Source: Bordetella ansorpii
GTDB taxonomy: Bacteria > Pseudomonadota > Gammaproteobacteria > Burkholderiales > Burkholderiaceae_B
Assembly: GCF_900078315.1 (NCBI RefSeq)
Contig: NZ_FKBS01000012.1
Span: forward strand, 227,460-291,459
Direction: 5' to 3'
DNA length: 64,000 nucleotides
The notes beneath the pieces were generated by a model. That model searched no databases and had not been told where the DNA came from. It was given only the letters and a program-made list of their open reading frames with translations. The translations under genes were made by a program, and so were the position numbers. Of the stretch, positions 54,001 to 64,000 are shown piece by piece (the stretch's first letter is position 1; each line of letters begins with the position of its first letter).

Positions 54001-55602
54001 TATGCGCTGCGGCCCGGCGCCGCCGAGGACATGGCGCGCCTGCTGGATGCCCTGGGCGACCGCGATACGCCGCTGGCGGGCGTCGTGCATGCCTGGAGCG
54101 TGCCGGCCGCCGGTCGCGCGACCGACCAGGCCATCCTGGAAGAGGGCTTCTACAGCGTGGTCGCGATGATCCAGGCCGTGCTGGGCGCGGGGCCGGGGCG
54201 GCGTGTCAAAGACCTGCCCGTCACGATCGTGTGCAGCCAGGCGATGGATGTCAGCGGCGCCGACCGCCTGCTGCCCGCGCGCGCCACGCTGACCGGGCCG
54301 TGCCGCGTCCTGCCGCATGAGGCGCCGGACATCCGCTGCCGGCTGGTGGACGTGCCCGCCGACCCTGCGGCGCGTTACGCCGGCTGGCTGGCCGGACAGG
54401 TACTGGCCTCGCAATGGGAAGGCGGCACGGTGCAGGCCTACCGCGGCCCGCAACGCTGGACGCTCGATTATGCTGCATGCGCCCCCCTGGCCGATCCGCA
54501 GGCGCCGGGCCTGCGCCATGAAGGCGTCTACCTCATCACCGGTGGCCTGGGCGGCATGGGCCTGGCCCTGGCCACACACCTGGCGACGCAATCGCAGGCG
54601 CGCTGCGTGCTGCTGGGGCGCAGCGCCGTGGCTCCGCAACCGCAATGGGCCGCGTTGGCCAGCGACGCGGACACGCCGGGCGAGCGCGCGCGATATGCGG
54701 CCTTGCAGGCCTTGCACGCGACCGGCGTGCCGTTCGAGATCGTGCAGGGCGACGTCACCGATCCCCAGTCCATCCCGGCTGCGCTGGAACGCGCCCGGGC
54801 CCGCTTCGGCGCCTTGCATGGCGTGATCCACGCGGCCGGCCTGCCGGGCGGCGGCGTGTTGGCGCAGCGGGGCCACGAGGCCATGGCCGCGGTGCTGGCG
54901 CCCAAGGTCGATGGCACGCGCGCCTTGCTGCGGGCCGTGGAGGGCCTGGAGCTGGACTTCATCGTGCTGTGCTCGTCGATCGCGGCGGCGGTCGGGGCCT
55001 ATGGCGATGCCGACTACTGCGCCGCCAATGCCTACCTGGATGCCTGCGCGGCCCGCGCCCGGCAGGCGCTGGGCGTGCCGGTCTGGTCGCTGGGCTGGGA
55101 CACCTGGTCCGAGGTCGGGATGGCGGCGCATCGCCAGGCCCCTTCCGGTGCGGCCATCGCGCCCGGGCAGGGCGCGGCGGCCCTGGCGCGCATCGTGGCC
55201 ACGGCGGGCGGCGGCAATGTGCTGGTGTCGCCGCAGGGGCTGCGGGCCAAGCGGGCGCGTGCGCAGTCGCTGGACTATGCCGACGACGTCGCGCAGCCCG
55301 TGGTGGCGGCAACGCGTCATCCGCGCCCGGCCTTGCCCAACGCTTATGTCGCGCCCGCCAGCGACCTGGAAGAAGCCTTGGCGGAGTTGTGGAGCGGGGT
55401 GCTGGGATTCGAGCCGATCGGCGCCGGTGACAGCCTGTTCGATCTGGGCGGCGATTCCCTGACCGCCATCCAGATCCTGGCGCAGGTGCGCAAGCAGTAC
55501 GAACTGGCCTTGCACCCGGCGGAATTGTTCAACGACCCCACCGTCGCAGGGCTGGCGACACGGGTCGAACTCGGATTGATTGAACAGATCGCACGGTCCT
55601 GA
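51091..55602 (+). CDS. Type I PKS module: KS-AT-KR-ACP
   Basis: A 1503-residue protein. The KS has Cys188 in QTACSTSL, HGTGT, and QIGH in place of NIGH. The AT has GHSVGE (Ser628) and HAFH (His724-His727), the mark of malonyl-CoA selectivity. The KR has GGLGGMG near 1151 and Ser/Tyr1309 in the DADYCAANAYL segment. The ACP is LGGDSL (Ser1456). There is no dehydratase or enoylreductase. It should extend the seryl intermediate by two carbons and reduce the keto group to a hydroxyl, giving a 4-amino-3,5-dihydroxypentanoyl (statine-like) unit. A 40-base gap without overlap separates it from the next gene. Confidence 0.92.
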   Translation: MNDRDPAFEDDDDGLAIAIVGMAGRFPGAADVDALWRNVAAGVEAIQRYTDAQLTEHGVPLARRDDPAFVAAGAVLPDLDGFDAAFFGYSARQAQLLDPQQRFFLETAVHALEDAGYYGRSQPARVGVYAGSGVNQYAWRNLLPAGMTQGDDATLAAILNGNDKDALCTRVAYELDLRGPAVSVQTACSTSLVAVHLACQSLLNYEADLALAGGVSLNLGQWEGYYHQVGSIRSPDGYCRAFDARAAGTVSGSGAAAVVLKRLSDARDDGDNVLAVIKGSAINNDGSGKAGYTAPSTEGQARVILAAQAAAGVAADSIGYVEAHGTGTALGDPIEIAALTRAFGQSPGRAGQCGIGSIKTQIGHLDAAAGVTGLIKAVQALRHATLPPTLNFQTPNPEIDFAAGPFRVLTQAETWPVGPLPRRAGVSSFGIGGTNAHVVLEEAPARPAARAPRRRWQVLPVSARSAAALDGAQARLGDRLAQGDVAAADAAWTLQQGRREFDWRGYTLMATDGQTLAPYRPAAARHEAPQVAMLFPGQGSQHAGMAVALYQEEPAFRATVDECCAILQPLLGLDLRRPMFATGPAAREAAAELARTALTQPALFVIEYALARLWMSWGVQPTLMLGHSVGEYVAACLSGVFPLPDALSLIAARGRLMQQLPAGAMLAVPLSPDQAARWTGADCGIAAVNAGNLCVLSGTPQAIETAEQGLAAQGIEARRLTVSHAFHSPMVEPVLDTFAALVEGVPRQPPSIPWISNLSGQPITTQDAVDPRYWARHLRGTVQFALGLDTLLAEPGRVLLETGPGAVLTALARRHPRAADAAAVLASLPTPRDAADAAQCCAQTVGRLWCAGVPLDWSAYQGTDGRRVSLPGYPFERRSYWIEGAETGTQAPRANDTPGDSRPVEAWFEQPCWTQAAPLADGAAPAPGHWLLFGQHDALTAALRARLERLGADIVFIERAARYEVQSASHYALRPGAAEDMARLLDALGDRDTPLAGVVHAWSVPAAGRATDQAILEEGFYSVVAMIQAVLGAGPGRRVKDLPVTIVCSQAMDVSGADRLLPARATLTGPCRVLPHEAPDIRCRLVDVPADPAARYAGWLAGQVLASQWEGGTVQAYRGPQRWTLDYAACAPLADPQAPGLRHEGVYLITGGLGGMGLALATHLATQSQARCVLLGRSAVAPQPQWAALASDADTPGERARYAALQALHATGVPFEIVQGDVTDPQSIPAALERARARFGALHGVIHAAGLPGGGVLAQRGHEAMAAVLAPKVDGTRALLRAVEGLELDFIVLCSSIAAAVGAYGDADYCAANAYLDACAARARQALGVPVWSLGWDTWSEVGMAAHRQAPSGAAIAPGQGAAALARIVATAGGGNVLVSPQGLRAKRARAQSLDYADDVAQPVVAATRHPRPALPNAYVAPASDLEEALAELWSGVLGFEPIGAGDSLFDLGGDSLTAIQILAQVRKQYELALHPAELFNDPTVAGLATRVELGLIEQIARS

Positions 55603-55642
55603 CGTCTTCACAGGGTAGACAGCCAGCCCGGTAGCAGACCCG

Positions 55643-58600
55643 ATGTCATTATCCGACCGCTTGGACGCCCAGCGCGCCCGACTCACTCCCGAGCAGCAGG
55701 CGCTGCTCGCGCAACGCCTGCGGGGCGGCACGCGCGCCGAGGCGCCGGCGCCCATCCCGGTGCTGGCACGGCGCGATCAGGCGCCGCTGTCCGCGGCCCA
55801 GCAGCGTCAGTGGTTCCTGTGGCAGTTCGACCCGCAGGGCACGGCGTATCACATCACCGAGGCGCTGCACGTCCAGGGCCGGGTGGATGCCCGGGCCTTG
55901 CGCCAGGCGTTCGGGGCGCTGGCGCTGCGCCACGAATCGCTGCGCACGGTATTTCCGCGTGGCGCGGACGGCCTGCCCACCCAGCGCATCCTGCCCGAGC
56001 GCGAGCCGGCCTGGGTGCAGGAGGATCTGCATGGGGCAGGGCAGGACACGGTGCGGCAACGCGTGCAAGCCCTCACGCAGCAGCCGTTCGACCTGGAGCA
56101 GGGGCCGTTGCTGCGGGTCGGCCTGCTGAGCGAGTCGGACGACACGCACATCCTCGTGGTGGCCATGCATCACATCGTGTCCGATGCCTGGTCCATGCGC
56201 GTGCTGGTCGACGAATTCGCGGCGCTGTACGCGGCGGCGTGCGCGGGTCAGGCGCGGGCGCTGCCCGAACTCCCGGTGCAGTATGCCGACTATGCGGCGT
56301 GGCAGACGCAATGGCTGGATTCGCCCGAGCAGGCGCGCGAGCTGGACTACTGGCGCGGCGCGCTGGGCGGCGAGCAGCCGGTGTTGCAACTGCCCGCGGC
56401 GCGCGGCCGCGAGGTCGGCGCCACGTATCGCGCCCTGCAACAGCGGCGCGTGCTGCCCGCCGAGCTGGTGGGTGCGCTGCGCCGCCATGCGCAGGCGCAT
56501 GGCGCCACCTTGTTCATGGCGCTGCTGGCCGCCCTGCAGGCCCTGTTGCACCGCTACGCCGGCCAGGACGACATCCGCATCGGGGTGCCCGTGGCCAACC
56601 GCCATCGGCCCGGCATCGAAGGCGTGATCGGCCTGTTCGTCAACACGCAGGTGCTGCGCGCCGAATTCGCGCCTCGCCTGACGCTGGGCCAGTTGCTGGA
56701 CCAGGCCCGGCATACGGCGCTGTCCGCCCAGGCCAACCAGGATCTGCCGTTCGACCGCCTCGTGCAGGCCTTGCAGCCCGCGCGCAGCCTGACGCATCCG
56801 CCCTTGTTCCAGGTCATGTACAACCATCTGCGCACGGGCCTGGAAGGCCTGCAGCGGCTGCCGGGACTGACCGTACAGCCCTATGCGCTGGATGCGCGCA
56901 TGGCGCAGTTCGATCTGTCCGTCACCGTGATGGAAGAGGGCGCGGATCGCGTCGAAGTGGTGTTCGGACATGCCGAAGGCCTGCTGGACGCGCGCATCGT
57001 GGCCGGCATGCTGGATCACTATCTGGTGCTGCTGCAGGCGCTGCACGCGCAACCCGGGATGGCGGTCGCCGATGTGGCGTTGCCCGCCGGCGCGCACGGG
57101 TATGGCCTGGCGGCCGCCGCCGCGCCGGATGCGCCCTGCCTGCCCATGACGGTCCAGTTCGAAGCCCAGGCGCAACAGCGGCCCGATGCCGTGGCGCTGG
57201 TGTGCGGCGGCCAGGCGTGGACCTATGCCGCCCTGAACGAACGCGCCAACCGCATCGCGCACCGTCTGCTGGCCTTGGGCGCGACGCGCGGCGCGCGCGT
57301 GGGCATCTGCCTGGAACGCGGCGCGGACATGCTGGCCGCAATGCTGGCCGTGATGAAGGCCGGCGCGGCCTACGTGCCCATGGACCCGCTCTATCCGCAG
57401 ACCCGCCTGGACGACATGCGGCACGACAGCGGCCAGCTGGTGCTGATCACCCAGGCCGCACTGCAGGACCGCTTCGGCCCGGACACGCCCATGCTGGTGC
57501 TGGACCGGACGGATCTGGCGGCGCAGGCGGGGCACAACCCCGGCGTGCCGCTGCAGGACGCCGACCTGGCCTATGTGATCTACACGTCCGGCTCCACCGG
57601 CAAGCCCAAGGGCGTGATGGTGGGGCACGGCGCCCTGGCCAATTTCCTGGCCAGCATGCGCCGGTCGCCCGGCCTGTCGCCGCAGGACCGCATGCTGGCA
57701 TCCACCTCGCTGTCGTTCGACATCGCGGCGCTGGAACTCTATCTGCCGCTGGTCTGCGGCGCGCAAGGGGTGCTGGCCGACGGTGGCCAGGTGCGCGACG
57801 GCGCCGCATTGGCCGCGCTGATCGCGCAGGCCGGGGTCACGGCGGCGCAATTCACGCCATCGGGGTGGCGCCTGCTGCGCGCCGCCGGCTGGCCCGCGGC
57901 CGGCGCGCGGCCCATTCTGGCCCTGTGCGGCGGCGAGGCCTTGCCGCCGGATCTGGCGCAGGATCTGCTGGACCAGGGGCTGCCGCTCTGGAACCTGTAT
58001 GGGCCGACCGAGACCACCATCTGGTCGGCGGCCACTGCCGTGCACGGGCCGCAGCCCGGGCTGGGCGGTCCCATCGCGGCGACCCGGCTGGCGGTACTGA
58101 CCGCCTCGTTGCTGCCCGCGCCGCCCGGCGTGGCGGGCGAACTCTACATCGGCGGCGCGGGACTGGCGCGGGGCTATCTGCATCGCCCGGGCCTGACCGC
58201 CGAACGTTTCGTGGCCGATCCGCTGTCGGACTCGGGCCAGCGCCTGTACCGCACGGGCGACCTGGCCCGTTGGCGCGCCGACGGCGGGCTGGAGTACCTG
58301 GGCCGGGTCGATCACCAGGTGAAGCTGCGGGGCTTTCGCATCGAACTGGGCGAGATCGAGGCGGTGCTGGCCGCGCTGCCCGAGGTGCGCGCGGCGGTGG
58401 TGGTGGCGCTGGAGCGGCATGGCGGCCCGGCCTTGTATGCCTATGCCGAAACCGTCGAAACCGTTGATCGCCCCGGCCTGGCGCAGGACCTGCGCCGCGC
58501 GCTGGCCGAACGCCTGCCGGACTACATGGTGCCGGCCGCCGTGGTGGTGTTGCCGGCCTTGCCGTTGAACGCCAATGGCAAGGTCGACCGGCGCGCCTTG

Positions 58601-58936
58601 CCGGAACCGCCCGCCCCGCAGCGCGCCGGCTATCTCGCGCCCGAGGGGCAGACCGAGACGGCGCTGGCGGCCATCTGGTCCGAGGTGCTGGGCGTGCCGC
58701 GCGTGGGCCGCGACGACGATTTCTTCGAGTTGGGCGGCCATTCGCTGCTGGCGGTGCAGGTCGTCAGCCGCGTGCGCGACCGCCTGGGCGCCGAACTGGC
58801 GCTGCGCGAGGTGTTCCGTGCGCCCACGCTGCGCGGCATGGCCCGTGGCGTGTCCGAGGCGGCGCGCAGCGCGGCCGCCGACAACGAGGCCCTGTCGGCC
58901 ATCGATGCATTCATGAACAGTTTGAAGGAAGAATGA
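55643..58936 (+). CDS. NRPS module: C-A(Gly)-PCP
   Basis: A 1097-residue protein. The C domain has HHIVSDAWS (His176-177, Asp181), again with Ala in the Gly position. The A domain has [23 protein letters not shown] and [11 protein letters not shown]. Pocket residues D-I-L-Q-L-G-L-I-W equal the glycine code exactly. The PCP is LGGHSL (Ser1034). It starts 40 bases after the PKS stop, without a strong ribosome site, unlike the ATGA-coupled genes before it. Its stop overlaps the next start. It should add glycine to the polyketide-extended chain. Confidence 0.93.
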   Translation: MSLSDRLDAQRARLTPEQQALLAQRLRGGTRAEAPAPIPVLARRDQAPLSAAQQRQWFLWQFDPQGTAYHITEALHVQGRVDARALRQAFGALALRHESLRTVFPRGADGLPTQRILPEREPAWVQEDLHGAGQDTVRQRVQALTQQPFDLEQGPLLRVGLLSESDDTHILVVAMHHIVSDAWSMRVLVDEFAALYAAACAGQARALPELPVQYADYAAWQTQWLDSPEQARELDYWRGALGGEQPVLQLPAARGREVGATYRALQQRRVLPAELVGALRRHAQAHGATLFMALLAALQALLHRYAGQDDIRIGVPVANRHRPGIEGVIGLFVNTQVLRAEFAPRLTLGQLLDQARHTALSAQANQDLPFDRLVQALQPARSLTHPPLFQVMYNHLRTGLEGLQRLPGLTVQPYALDARMAQFDLSVTVMEEGADRVEVVFGHAEGLLDARIVAGMLDHYLVLLQALHAQPGMAVADVALPAGAHGYGLAAAAAPDAPCLPMTVQFEAQAQQRPDAVALVCGGQAWTYAALNERANRIAHRLLALGATRGARVGICLERGADMLAAMLAVMKAGAAYVPMDPLYPQTRLDDMRHDSGQLVLITQAALQDRFGPDTPMLVLDRTDLAAQAGHNPGVPLQDADLAYVIYTSGSTGKPKGVMVGHGALANFLASMRRSPGLSPQDRMLASTSLSFDIAALELYLPLVCGAQGVLADGGQVRDGAALAALIAQAGVTAAQFTPSGWRLLRAAGWPAAGARPILALCGGEALPPDLAQDLLDQGLPLWNLYGPTETTIWSAATAVHGPQPGLGGPIAATRLAVLTASLLPAPPGVAGELYIGGAGLARGYLHRPGLTAERFVADPLSDSGQRLYRTGDLARWRADGGLEYLGRVDHQVKLRGFRIELGEIEAVLAALPEVRAAVVVALERHGGPALYAYAETVETVDRPGLAQDLRRALAERLPDYMVPAAVVVLPALPLNANGKVDRRALPEPPAPQRAGYLAPEGQTETALAAIWSEVLGVPRVGRDDDFFELGGHSLLAVQVVSRVRDRLGAELALREVFRAPTLRGMARGVSEAARSAAADNEALSAIDAFMNSLKEE

Positions 58937-61900
58937 TGACGCCTCCGGCCACTTTGCAGATCGCGCAACGTTTTGCCGGCCTGTCGCCCGATCAGCGCGC
59001 CGCCGTCTATCGCAAGATGCGCGAGCAGGGCATGGGCATGCGCGATTTCCCGGTCGTGGCGCGCGCCGCCGCCGGCGAACCCGGCGCGGCCTTGCCGCTG
59101 TCGGCGGCGCAGGCCAGGCAGTGGTTCCTGTGGCAGCTCGATCCGGACAGCACGGCCTATCACATCGCGGAAGCCATGCGGCTGCAGGGCGCGCTGGACG
59201 TGGCGGCCCTGCGCGGCGCCTTCGACACCTTGGCTCGGCGTCATGAATCCCTGCGCACGGTCTTCGCCAAGGGCGCCGATGGCCTGGGGCGGCAACGGGT
59301 GCTGGCCCACCTGGCGCCGGACGTCGAAGTGATCGACAGCGATACCGCGCACCCGCAGGACGAGGCCGCCGTGGCGCGGGCCGTGCGCGCCTTCGTGCAG
59401 CGCCCCTTCGATCTGCAGCATGGCCCCTTGCTGCGGGTGGGCCTGCTGGCCCAGGGCGAGCACGACCATGTGCTGGTGGTGGTCATGCACCACATCGTTT
59501 CGGATGGCTGGTCGCTGCGCGTGCTGGTGCGGGAATTCGCCGCGCTGTACCAGGCCGCGCGGCAGGGCGCCGCGTCCTTGCCGCCGCTGGCGGTGCAGTA
59601 CGCCGATTACGCCGCCTGGCAGTCCAGCTGGCTGGACGCCGGCGAGCGCGAGCGCCAGCTCGGCTATTGGCGCGCGCAACTGGGTGACGACCATCCCGTG
59701 CTGCAATTGCCGGTGGACCGGCCGCGCCGCGCCGACGGGCGCTACCGCGCGGCGCAGCACGAACTGACGCTGCCGGCCGATCTGGTCGCCCGCCTGCGCC
59801 AGCGCGCGCAAGCTCACGACGCGCCGCTGTTCGCCGCCTTCCTGTCGGCCTGGCAAGTGCTGCTGCATCGCTACACGGGCCAGGACGACATCCGGGTCGG
59901 CGTGCCGGTGGCCAATCGGGAGCGCACCGAGACCGAGGCCGTCGTCGGCTTCTTCTCCAACACCCAGGTGCTGCGCAGCGTGCTGGCGCCCAATCTGTCG
60001 CTGGACCAGGCACTGGCGCAGGCCGCCCGCGCCGCGTTGGACGCGCAGGCCCACCAGGAGCTGCCGTTCGAGCAATTGGTCGAGGACCTGCAGCCCGAAC
60101 GCAGCCTGGGACAAAGCCCGCTGTTCCAGGTGATGCTGAACTATCGCCATGTCGACGCGCCCGCGGCGCAGATGATCGACGGCATACGCGTCACGCCCAT
60201 TGCGCTGGACGGGCAGCAAGCCCAGTTCGAGATGACGCTGGACGTGGCCGTGCAGCCCGATGGCGCGGCGGTGCTGCGCCTGCGCTATGCCCGGGAGTTG
60301 TTCGATGCGGCCACGGTGGCGCGCCATGCCGCGCACTATCTGGCCATACTGCGGGCCTTGGCCGACGACGCGAGCCAGCCCTTGGGCCGTGTCGATCTGC
60401 TGGACGCGGCCAGCCGCCGGCAGTTGCTGGCCTGGGGCCAGTTCGCCGATGACCGGATCGAGGCGGGCGCCATCGCCACGCTGCATGGACGCTTCGCGGC
60501 CCAGGCCGCGGCGCGGCCGGACGCCATCGCCGTGACCGATGGCGCGCGCCAGATTCCCTATCGCGAACTGGATGCGCTCGCCAATGCGCTGGCCCACCGG
60601 CTGGCGGCCCTGGGCGTCGGACCCGAACAGCGGGTCGGCCTGGCGGCGGCGCGTTCGGCCGGCATGATCGTCGCGCTGCTGGCCATATTGAAGGCCGGCG
60701 CGGCCTATGTGCCGCTGGACCCGGATTACCCGCAAGAGCGGCTGTCCTACCTGATCGCCGACAGCGGTATCTCGCTGCTGTTGACCGAGGCGGACGTGCG
60801 CCCGCGCCTGCCCGTGCCGGACGGCTTGCCGGTGCTGCTGCTGTCCGATGCCGCGCAGGCCGAGGGCCGGCCCGACGCCCCGGCCGTGGCCGTACATGCC
60901 GACAACCTGGCCTACGTGATCTATACCTCGGGCTCGACCGGCAAGCCCAAGGGGGCCCAGCTGTGCCATCGCAACGTGGCGCGCCTGTTGGACCAGACCG
61001 CGGCCTGGTTCGATTTCGGCGCGGACGATGTGTGGACGCTGTTCCATTCCTACGCCTTCGATTTCTCGGTCTGGGAAATCTTCGGCGCGCTGTGCACGGG
61101 CGGCAGGCTGGTCGTGGTGCCGTACTGGATCAGCCGCGCGCCGGACGAGTTCGCGGGCCTGCTGCGCACGCAAGGCGTCACGGTGCTGAACCAGACGCCG
61201 TCCGCCTTCCGCCAGTTGTGCGAGTCGCCCGCCATCCAGACGGGCGAGCCCTTCGCGCTGCGCCACGTGATCTTCGGCGGCGAGGCGCTGGCGCCGGAAT
61301 CGCTGCGCGGCTGGATCGCCCGCTTCGGCGATGCGCGGCCCGCGCTGGTCAATATGTACGGCATCACCGAGACCACCGTGCACGTGACGTACCGGCGCAT
61401 CACGCTGGACGATCTGGACGGCGCGGGCCGCAGCCCGGTGGGCCAGGCGATTCCCGATCTGGGCCTGCGCGTGCTGGACAGCGAACTGGCGCCGGTGCCG
61501 GTGGGTGTGCCGGGCGAGCTCTATGTGGCCGGCGCCGGATTGGCGCGCGGCTATCTGGGCCGGGCGGGCCTGAGCGCGGAACGCTTCATCGCCGATCCGC
61601 AGGGCGATGCCGGACAGCGCCTGTACCGCACCGGCGACCTGGTTTGCTGGCGCGCCGATGGCCAACTGGACTATCTGGGCCGCATCGACCATCAGGTCAA
61701 GATCCGCGGCTTTCGCATCGAACTGGGCGAAGTCGAGGCATGCCTGCTGGCGCAGGCCGAGGTGCGCGAGGCGGTGGCGCTGCCACGGCCCGCCCCGGGC
61801 GGCGACCGGCTGGTGGCCTACGTCACGCTGCGCGACGGCGCGCAGCACGCGGGCCTGGCCGGCGCGCTGCGCGAGCGCCTGTCGGTGCTGCTGCCCGACT

Positions 61901-64000
61901 ACATGGTGCCCAGCGCCATCGTGATCCTGCCTGCCTTGCCCTTGACCACCAATGGCAAGCTGGATCGCCGCGCGCTGCCGGAACCCGCCCAGGCCGTGGG
62001 CGAATACGCCGCGCCGCAAGGCGAGACCGAAACCACGCTGGCACGCATCTGGGCCGAAGTCCTGCAGGTGGATCGGGTCGGCCGCGACGATCATTTCTTC
62101 GAGCTGGGCGGCCATTCGCTGCTGGCCATCCAGTTGCTGGAGCGCATGCGCCAGCAAGGGCTGGACGTGCCGGTACGCGAGCTGTTCCTGGCGCCACGGC
62201 TGGGCGACCTGGCGCGCGTCATTGCGCTGCGCAACGCGGCGCAAGCCGGGCCGTCGGCCGGGTTGGCAGATACCGCGCCACGCGTGCCCGAGGGCTGCCA
62301 GGCCCTGGCGGCCGGCATGTTCCCGCTGGCCGACCTGAACGAGGCGGAACTGCGCGCCATCGAGGCCGCCACCCCTGGCGGCGCGGCCAACGTGCAGGAC
62401 GTCTATCCCCTGGCGCCCCTGCAGGAAGGCATCCTGTATCACCACATGATGCAGACCGATGGCGATGTCTACGTCAACGCGCTGCTGCTGGGCTTCGACA
62501 GCGAGGCCCGCCTGCAGGCCTTCATCGACAGCCTGAACGCGGTGATCGCGCGCCACGACATCCTGCGCACCTCGGTGCGCTGGGAAGGACTGCGCCAGCC
62601 CATGCAGGTGGTTCAGCGCCAGGCCGGGCTGGCCCTGGAATGGCTGGCGGCCGGCGAGGACGCCGAAGCGCGCCTGCGCGCGTTCGCGCGGCCGGGATCG
62701 CTGCGCATCGACGTGCGGCGCGCGCCCATGATGCGCGCCATCTCCGTGCACGACACGGCCGGCGCGCGCTGGCTGCTGCAACTGCCCAGCCACCATCTGG
62801 CCCTGGACCACGCCTCCGAGGAGCAACTGGTCGAGGAAATCGAGATGCTGCGCACCGGCCGGCAGGACCAGTTGCCGGTGCCGGTGCCGTTCCGCGACTA
62901 TGTGGCGCGCGCCCGTGTGGCGGGCGATGAACAGGCGCATGCCGAATTCTTCCGCCAGATGCTGGGCGACGTGACCGAGCCCACCGCCGCCTTCGGCCTG
63001 CTGGACGTGCGCGGCGACGGCTCGCGGCTGCGCGAAGCCAAGCTGGCCATGCCGGCCGACTGGTCGCCGCGCGCGCGGCGTGCCTTGCGTGGCGCGGGCG
63101 TCAGCGGCGCGGCGCTGTTCCATCTGGCGTGGGCACAGGTGCTGGCGCGCTGCGCCGGCCGCGACGACGTGGTGTTCGGCACGGTGTTGTTCGGCCGCAT
63201 GCAGGGCGGCGCGGGCGGCGCGCGCGCGCTGGGCATGTTCATCAACACGCTGCCGCTGCGGGTTCGGCTGGCCGGGGGGATCGGCGCGGCAGACGCGTTG
63301 CGGCAGGTGCACGAGAGTCTGGCCGGCGTGCTGGCGCACGAGCATGCCAGCCTGTCGCTGGCGCAGCGCAGCAGCGGCGTGCCCGCGGGTACGCCGCTGA
63401 TCCCCACGCTGATCAATTACCGGCATTTCACCGCCGCGCAGGCCGGCGAGCATGCGCAGCAGGCCTGGGAAGGGATCGAGAACCTGGGTTTCGAGGAGGT
63501 CTCGAACTATCCCTTCGGCATTTCGGTGAACGAAAGCGCCGAGGGTTTCGAGATCGTGGCGCAAGTGGACGCCAGCATCGACGCCGGGCGCATCTGCGCC
63601 TATGTGCGCCAGGCGGCGCAGGCCCTGGTCGATGCGCTGGAGCGCCAGTCGCGCACGCCAGTCAGCGACATGGACATCCTGGAGGATGCCGAACGCCTGC
63701 GCCTGTCGGCCTGGGGCACCGGCCAGGCGCCGGTGCGCGATCTGCCGGTGCACCGGCTGGTCGAGGAACAGGCGCGTCTGCGCCCGCAGGCGCTGGCGCT
63801 GATCGGCACGGACCGCAGCCTGGACTATGCCGCGTTCAATGCACGGGCCAACCGCCTGGCGCATCAACTGATCGCGGCGGGCGTCGGCCCGGAGGTGCGC
63901 GTCGGCCTGGCGGTGCGGCGTTCCATCGACATGGTGGTGGCCCTGTTGGCCGTGCTGAAGACGGGCGGCGCCTATGTGCCGCTGGACCCCGCGTATCCGC
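58933..64000 (+). CDS. NRPS: C-A(Thr)-PCP-C-A(partial), cut by the right window edge
   Basis: At least 1689 residues are visible. The first C domain has HHIVSDGWS (His186-187, Asp191-Gly192). The first A domain has [23 protein letters not shown] and NMYGITE, and its pocket D-F-W-N-I-G-M-V-H equals the threonine code. The PCP is LGGHSL (Ser1062). A second condensation domain follows, beginning [14 protein letters not shown], with His1287-His1288-L-A-L-Asp1292-His1293, i.e. His instead of the final Gly. A second A domain has only its first part ([15 protein letters not shown]) before the window ends. The start at 58933 overlaps the previous gene by 4 bases; ATG at 58936 is equally possible. The missing module(s) probably add the next hydroxamate-type residue(s), which cannot be seen. 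Confidence 0.92.
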   Translation, partial: MMTPPATLQIAQRFAGLSPDQRAAVYRKMREQGMGMRDFPVVARAAAGEPGAALPLSAAQARQWFLWQLDPDSTAYHIAEAMRLQGALDVAALRGAFDTLARRHESLRTVFAKGADGLGRQRVLAHLAPDVEVIDSDTAHPQDEAAVARAVRAFVQRPFDLQHGPLLRVGLLAQGEHDHVLVVVMHHIVSDGWSLRVLVREFAALYQAARQGAASLPPLAVQYADYAAWQSSWLDAGERERQLGYWRAQLGDDHPVLQLPVDRPRRADGRYRAAQHELTLPADLVARLRQRAQAHDAPLFAAFLSAWQVLLHRYTGQDDIRVGVPVANRERTETEAVVGFFSNTQVLRSVLAPNLSLDQALAQAARAALDAQAHQELPFEQLVEDLQPERSLGQSPLFQVMLNYRHVDAPAAQMIDGIRVTPIALDGQQAQFEMTLDVAVQPDGAAVLRLRYARELFDAATVARHAAHYLAILRALADDASQPLGRVDLLDAASRRQLLAWGQFADDRIEAGAIATLHGRFAAQAAARPDAIAVTDGARQIPYRELDALANALAHRLAALGVGPEQRVGLAAARSAGMIVALLAILKAGAAYVPLDPDYPQERLSYLIADSGISLLLTEADVRPRLPVPDGLPVLLLSDAAQAEGRPDAPAVAVHADNLAYVIYTSGSTGKPKGAQLCHRNVARLLDQTAAWFDFGADDVWTLFHSYAFDFSVWEIFGALCTGGRLVVVPYWISRAPDEFAGLLRTQGVTVLNQTPSAFRQLCESPAIQTGEPFALRHVIFGGEALAPESLRGWIARFGDARPALVNMYGITETTVHVTYRRITLDDLDGAGRSPVGQAIPDLGLRVLDSELAPVPVGVPGELYVAGAGLARGYLGRAGLSAERFIADPQGDAGQRLYRTGDLVCWRADGQLDYLGRIDHQVKIRGFRIELGEVEACLLAQAEVREAVALPRPAPGGDRLVAYVTLRDGAQHAGLAGALRERLSVLLPDYMVPSAIVILPALPLTTNGKLDRRALPEPAQAVGEYAAPQGETETTLARIWAEVLQVDRVGRDDHFFELGGHSLLAIQLLERMRQQGLDVPVRELFLAPRLGDLARVIALRNAAQAGPSAGLADTAPRVPEGCQALAAGMFPLADLNEAELRAIEAATPGGAANVQDVYPLAPLQEGILYHHMMQTDGDVYVNALLLGFDSEARLQAFIDSLNAVIARHDILRTSVRWEGLRQPMQVVQRQAGLALEWLAAGEDAEARLRAFARPGSLRIDVRRAPMMRAISVHDTAGARWLLQLPSHHLALDHASEEQLVEEIEMLRTGRQDQLPVPVPFRDYVARARVAGDEQAHAEFFRQMLGDVTEPTAAFGLLDVRGDGSRLREAKLAMPADWSPRARRALRGAGVSGAALFHLAWAQVLARCAGRDDVVFGTVLFGRMQGGAGGARALGMFINTLPLRVRLAGGIGAADALRQVHESLAGVLAHEHASLSLAQRSSGVPAGTPLIPTLINYRHFTAAQAGEHAQQAWEGIENLGFEEVSNYPFGISVNESAEGFEIVAQVDASIDAGRICAYVRQAAQALVDALERQSRTPVSDMDILEDAERLRLSAWGTGQAPVRDLPVHRLVEEQARLRPQALALIGTDRSLDYAAFNARANRLAHQLIAAGVGPEVRVGLAVRRSIDMVVALLAVLKTGGAYVPLDPAYP

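Overview
The window is high-GC DNA of beta-proteobacterial type. It holds four Bug/TctC-type periplasmic solute receptors, many LysR, IclR, GntR, TetR and AraC catabolic regulators, and GGAG-type ribosome binding sites. Together these suggest an Alcaligenaceae member such as Bordetella or Achromobacter, or a close relative. That is an inference from gene content; no rRNA or other marker gene is present. I see no insertion sequence, prophage, CRISPR array, tRNA or rRNA.

Left part, 1 to about 29.5 kb: a mosaic of small catabolic and stress operons. (a) 1-11957: two tandem Bug receptors diverge from a LysR gene. Next come a ThDP-dependent lyase, a four-subunit succinate dehydrogenase/fumarate reductase-like complex in the unusual order FeS-anchor-anchor-flavoprotein, a two-subunit class I fumarase-like hydratase, an amidohydrolase-fold protein without its metal ligands, and a second LysR. 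This looks like a dedicated pathway for a substituted succinate/fumarate. (b) 12064-12668: a Phd/ParE-type toxin-antitoxin pair. (c) 12740-15130: methylmalonate-semialdehyde dehydrogenase diverging from an IclR regulator, with a well-formed promoter/operator. (d) 15379-20663: an ArsC-like arsenate reductase, a TetR/SDR pair, an HD-hydrolase/AraC pair, a secreted protein with a small lipoprotein, and a Prx5-type peroxiredoxin. (e) 20810-29449: two catabolic operons with GntR and LysR regulators, carboxymuconolactone-decarboxylase-like proteins, dehydrogenases, two lactonase-type hydrolases and two Bug receptors.

Right part, 29.75 kb to the right edge: a large hybrid NRPS-PKS cluster on the + strand, cut by the window end. 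It opens with a phosphopantetheinyl transferase, an ECF sigma factor, an MbtH protein and a type II thioesterase. Six megasynthase genes follow, mostly joined by 4-bp ATGA overlaps. Modules in order: FAAL-ACP-C-A-PCP; KS-AT-KR-ACP-C-(Asp beta-hydroxylase); degenerate C ('interface')-A(Asp)-PCP; C-A(Ser)-PCP; KS-AT-KR-ACP; C-A(Gly)-PCP; C-A(Thr)-PCP-C-A(partial). Specificities were read by eye from the A-domain pockets. The predicted product is an acylated peptide with two polyketide extensions, a beta-hydroxyaspartate, Ser, Gly and Thr. An iron-type sigma factor plus beta-hydroxyaspartate points to a lipopeptide siderophore of the variochelin/delftibactin/cupriachelin kind. The remaining modules, ornithine-hydroxylating enzymes, exporter and TonB receptor are not in the window and would be expected to the right.
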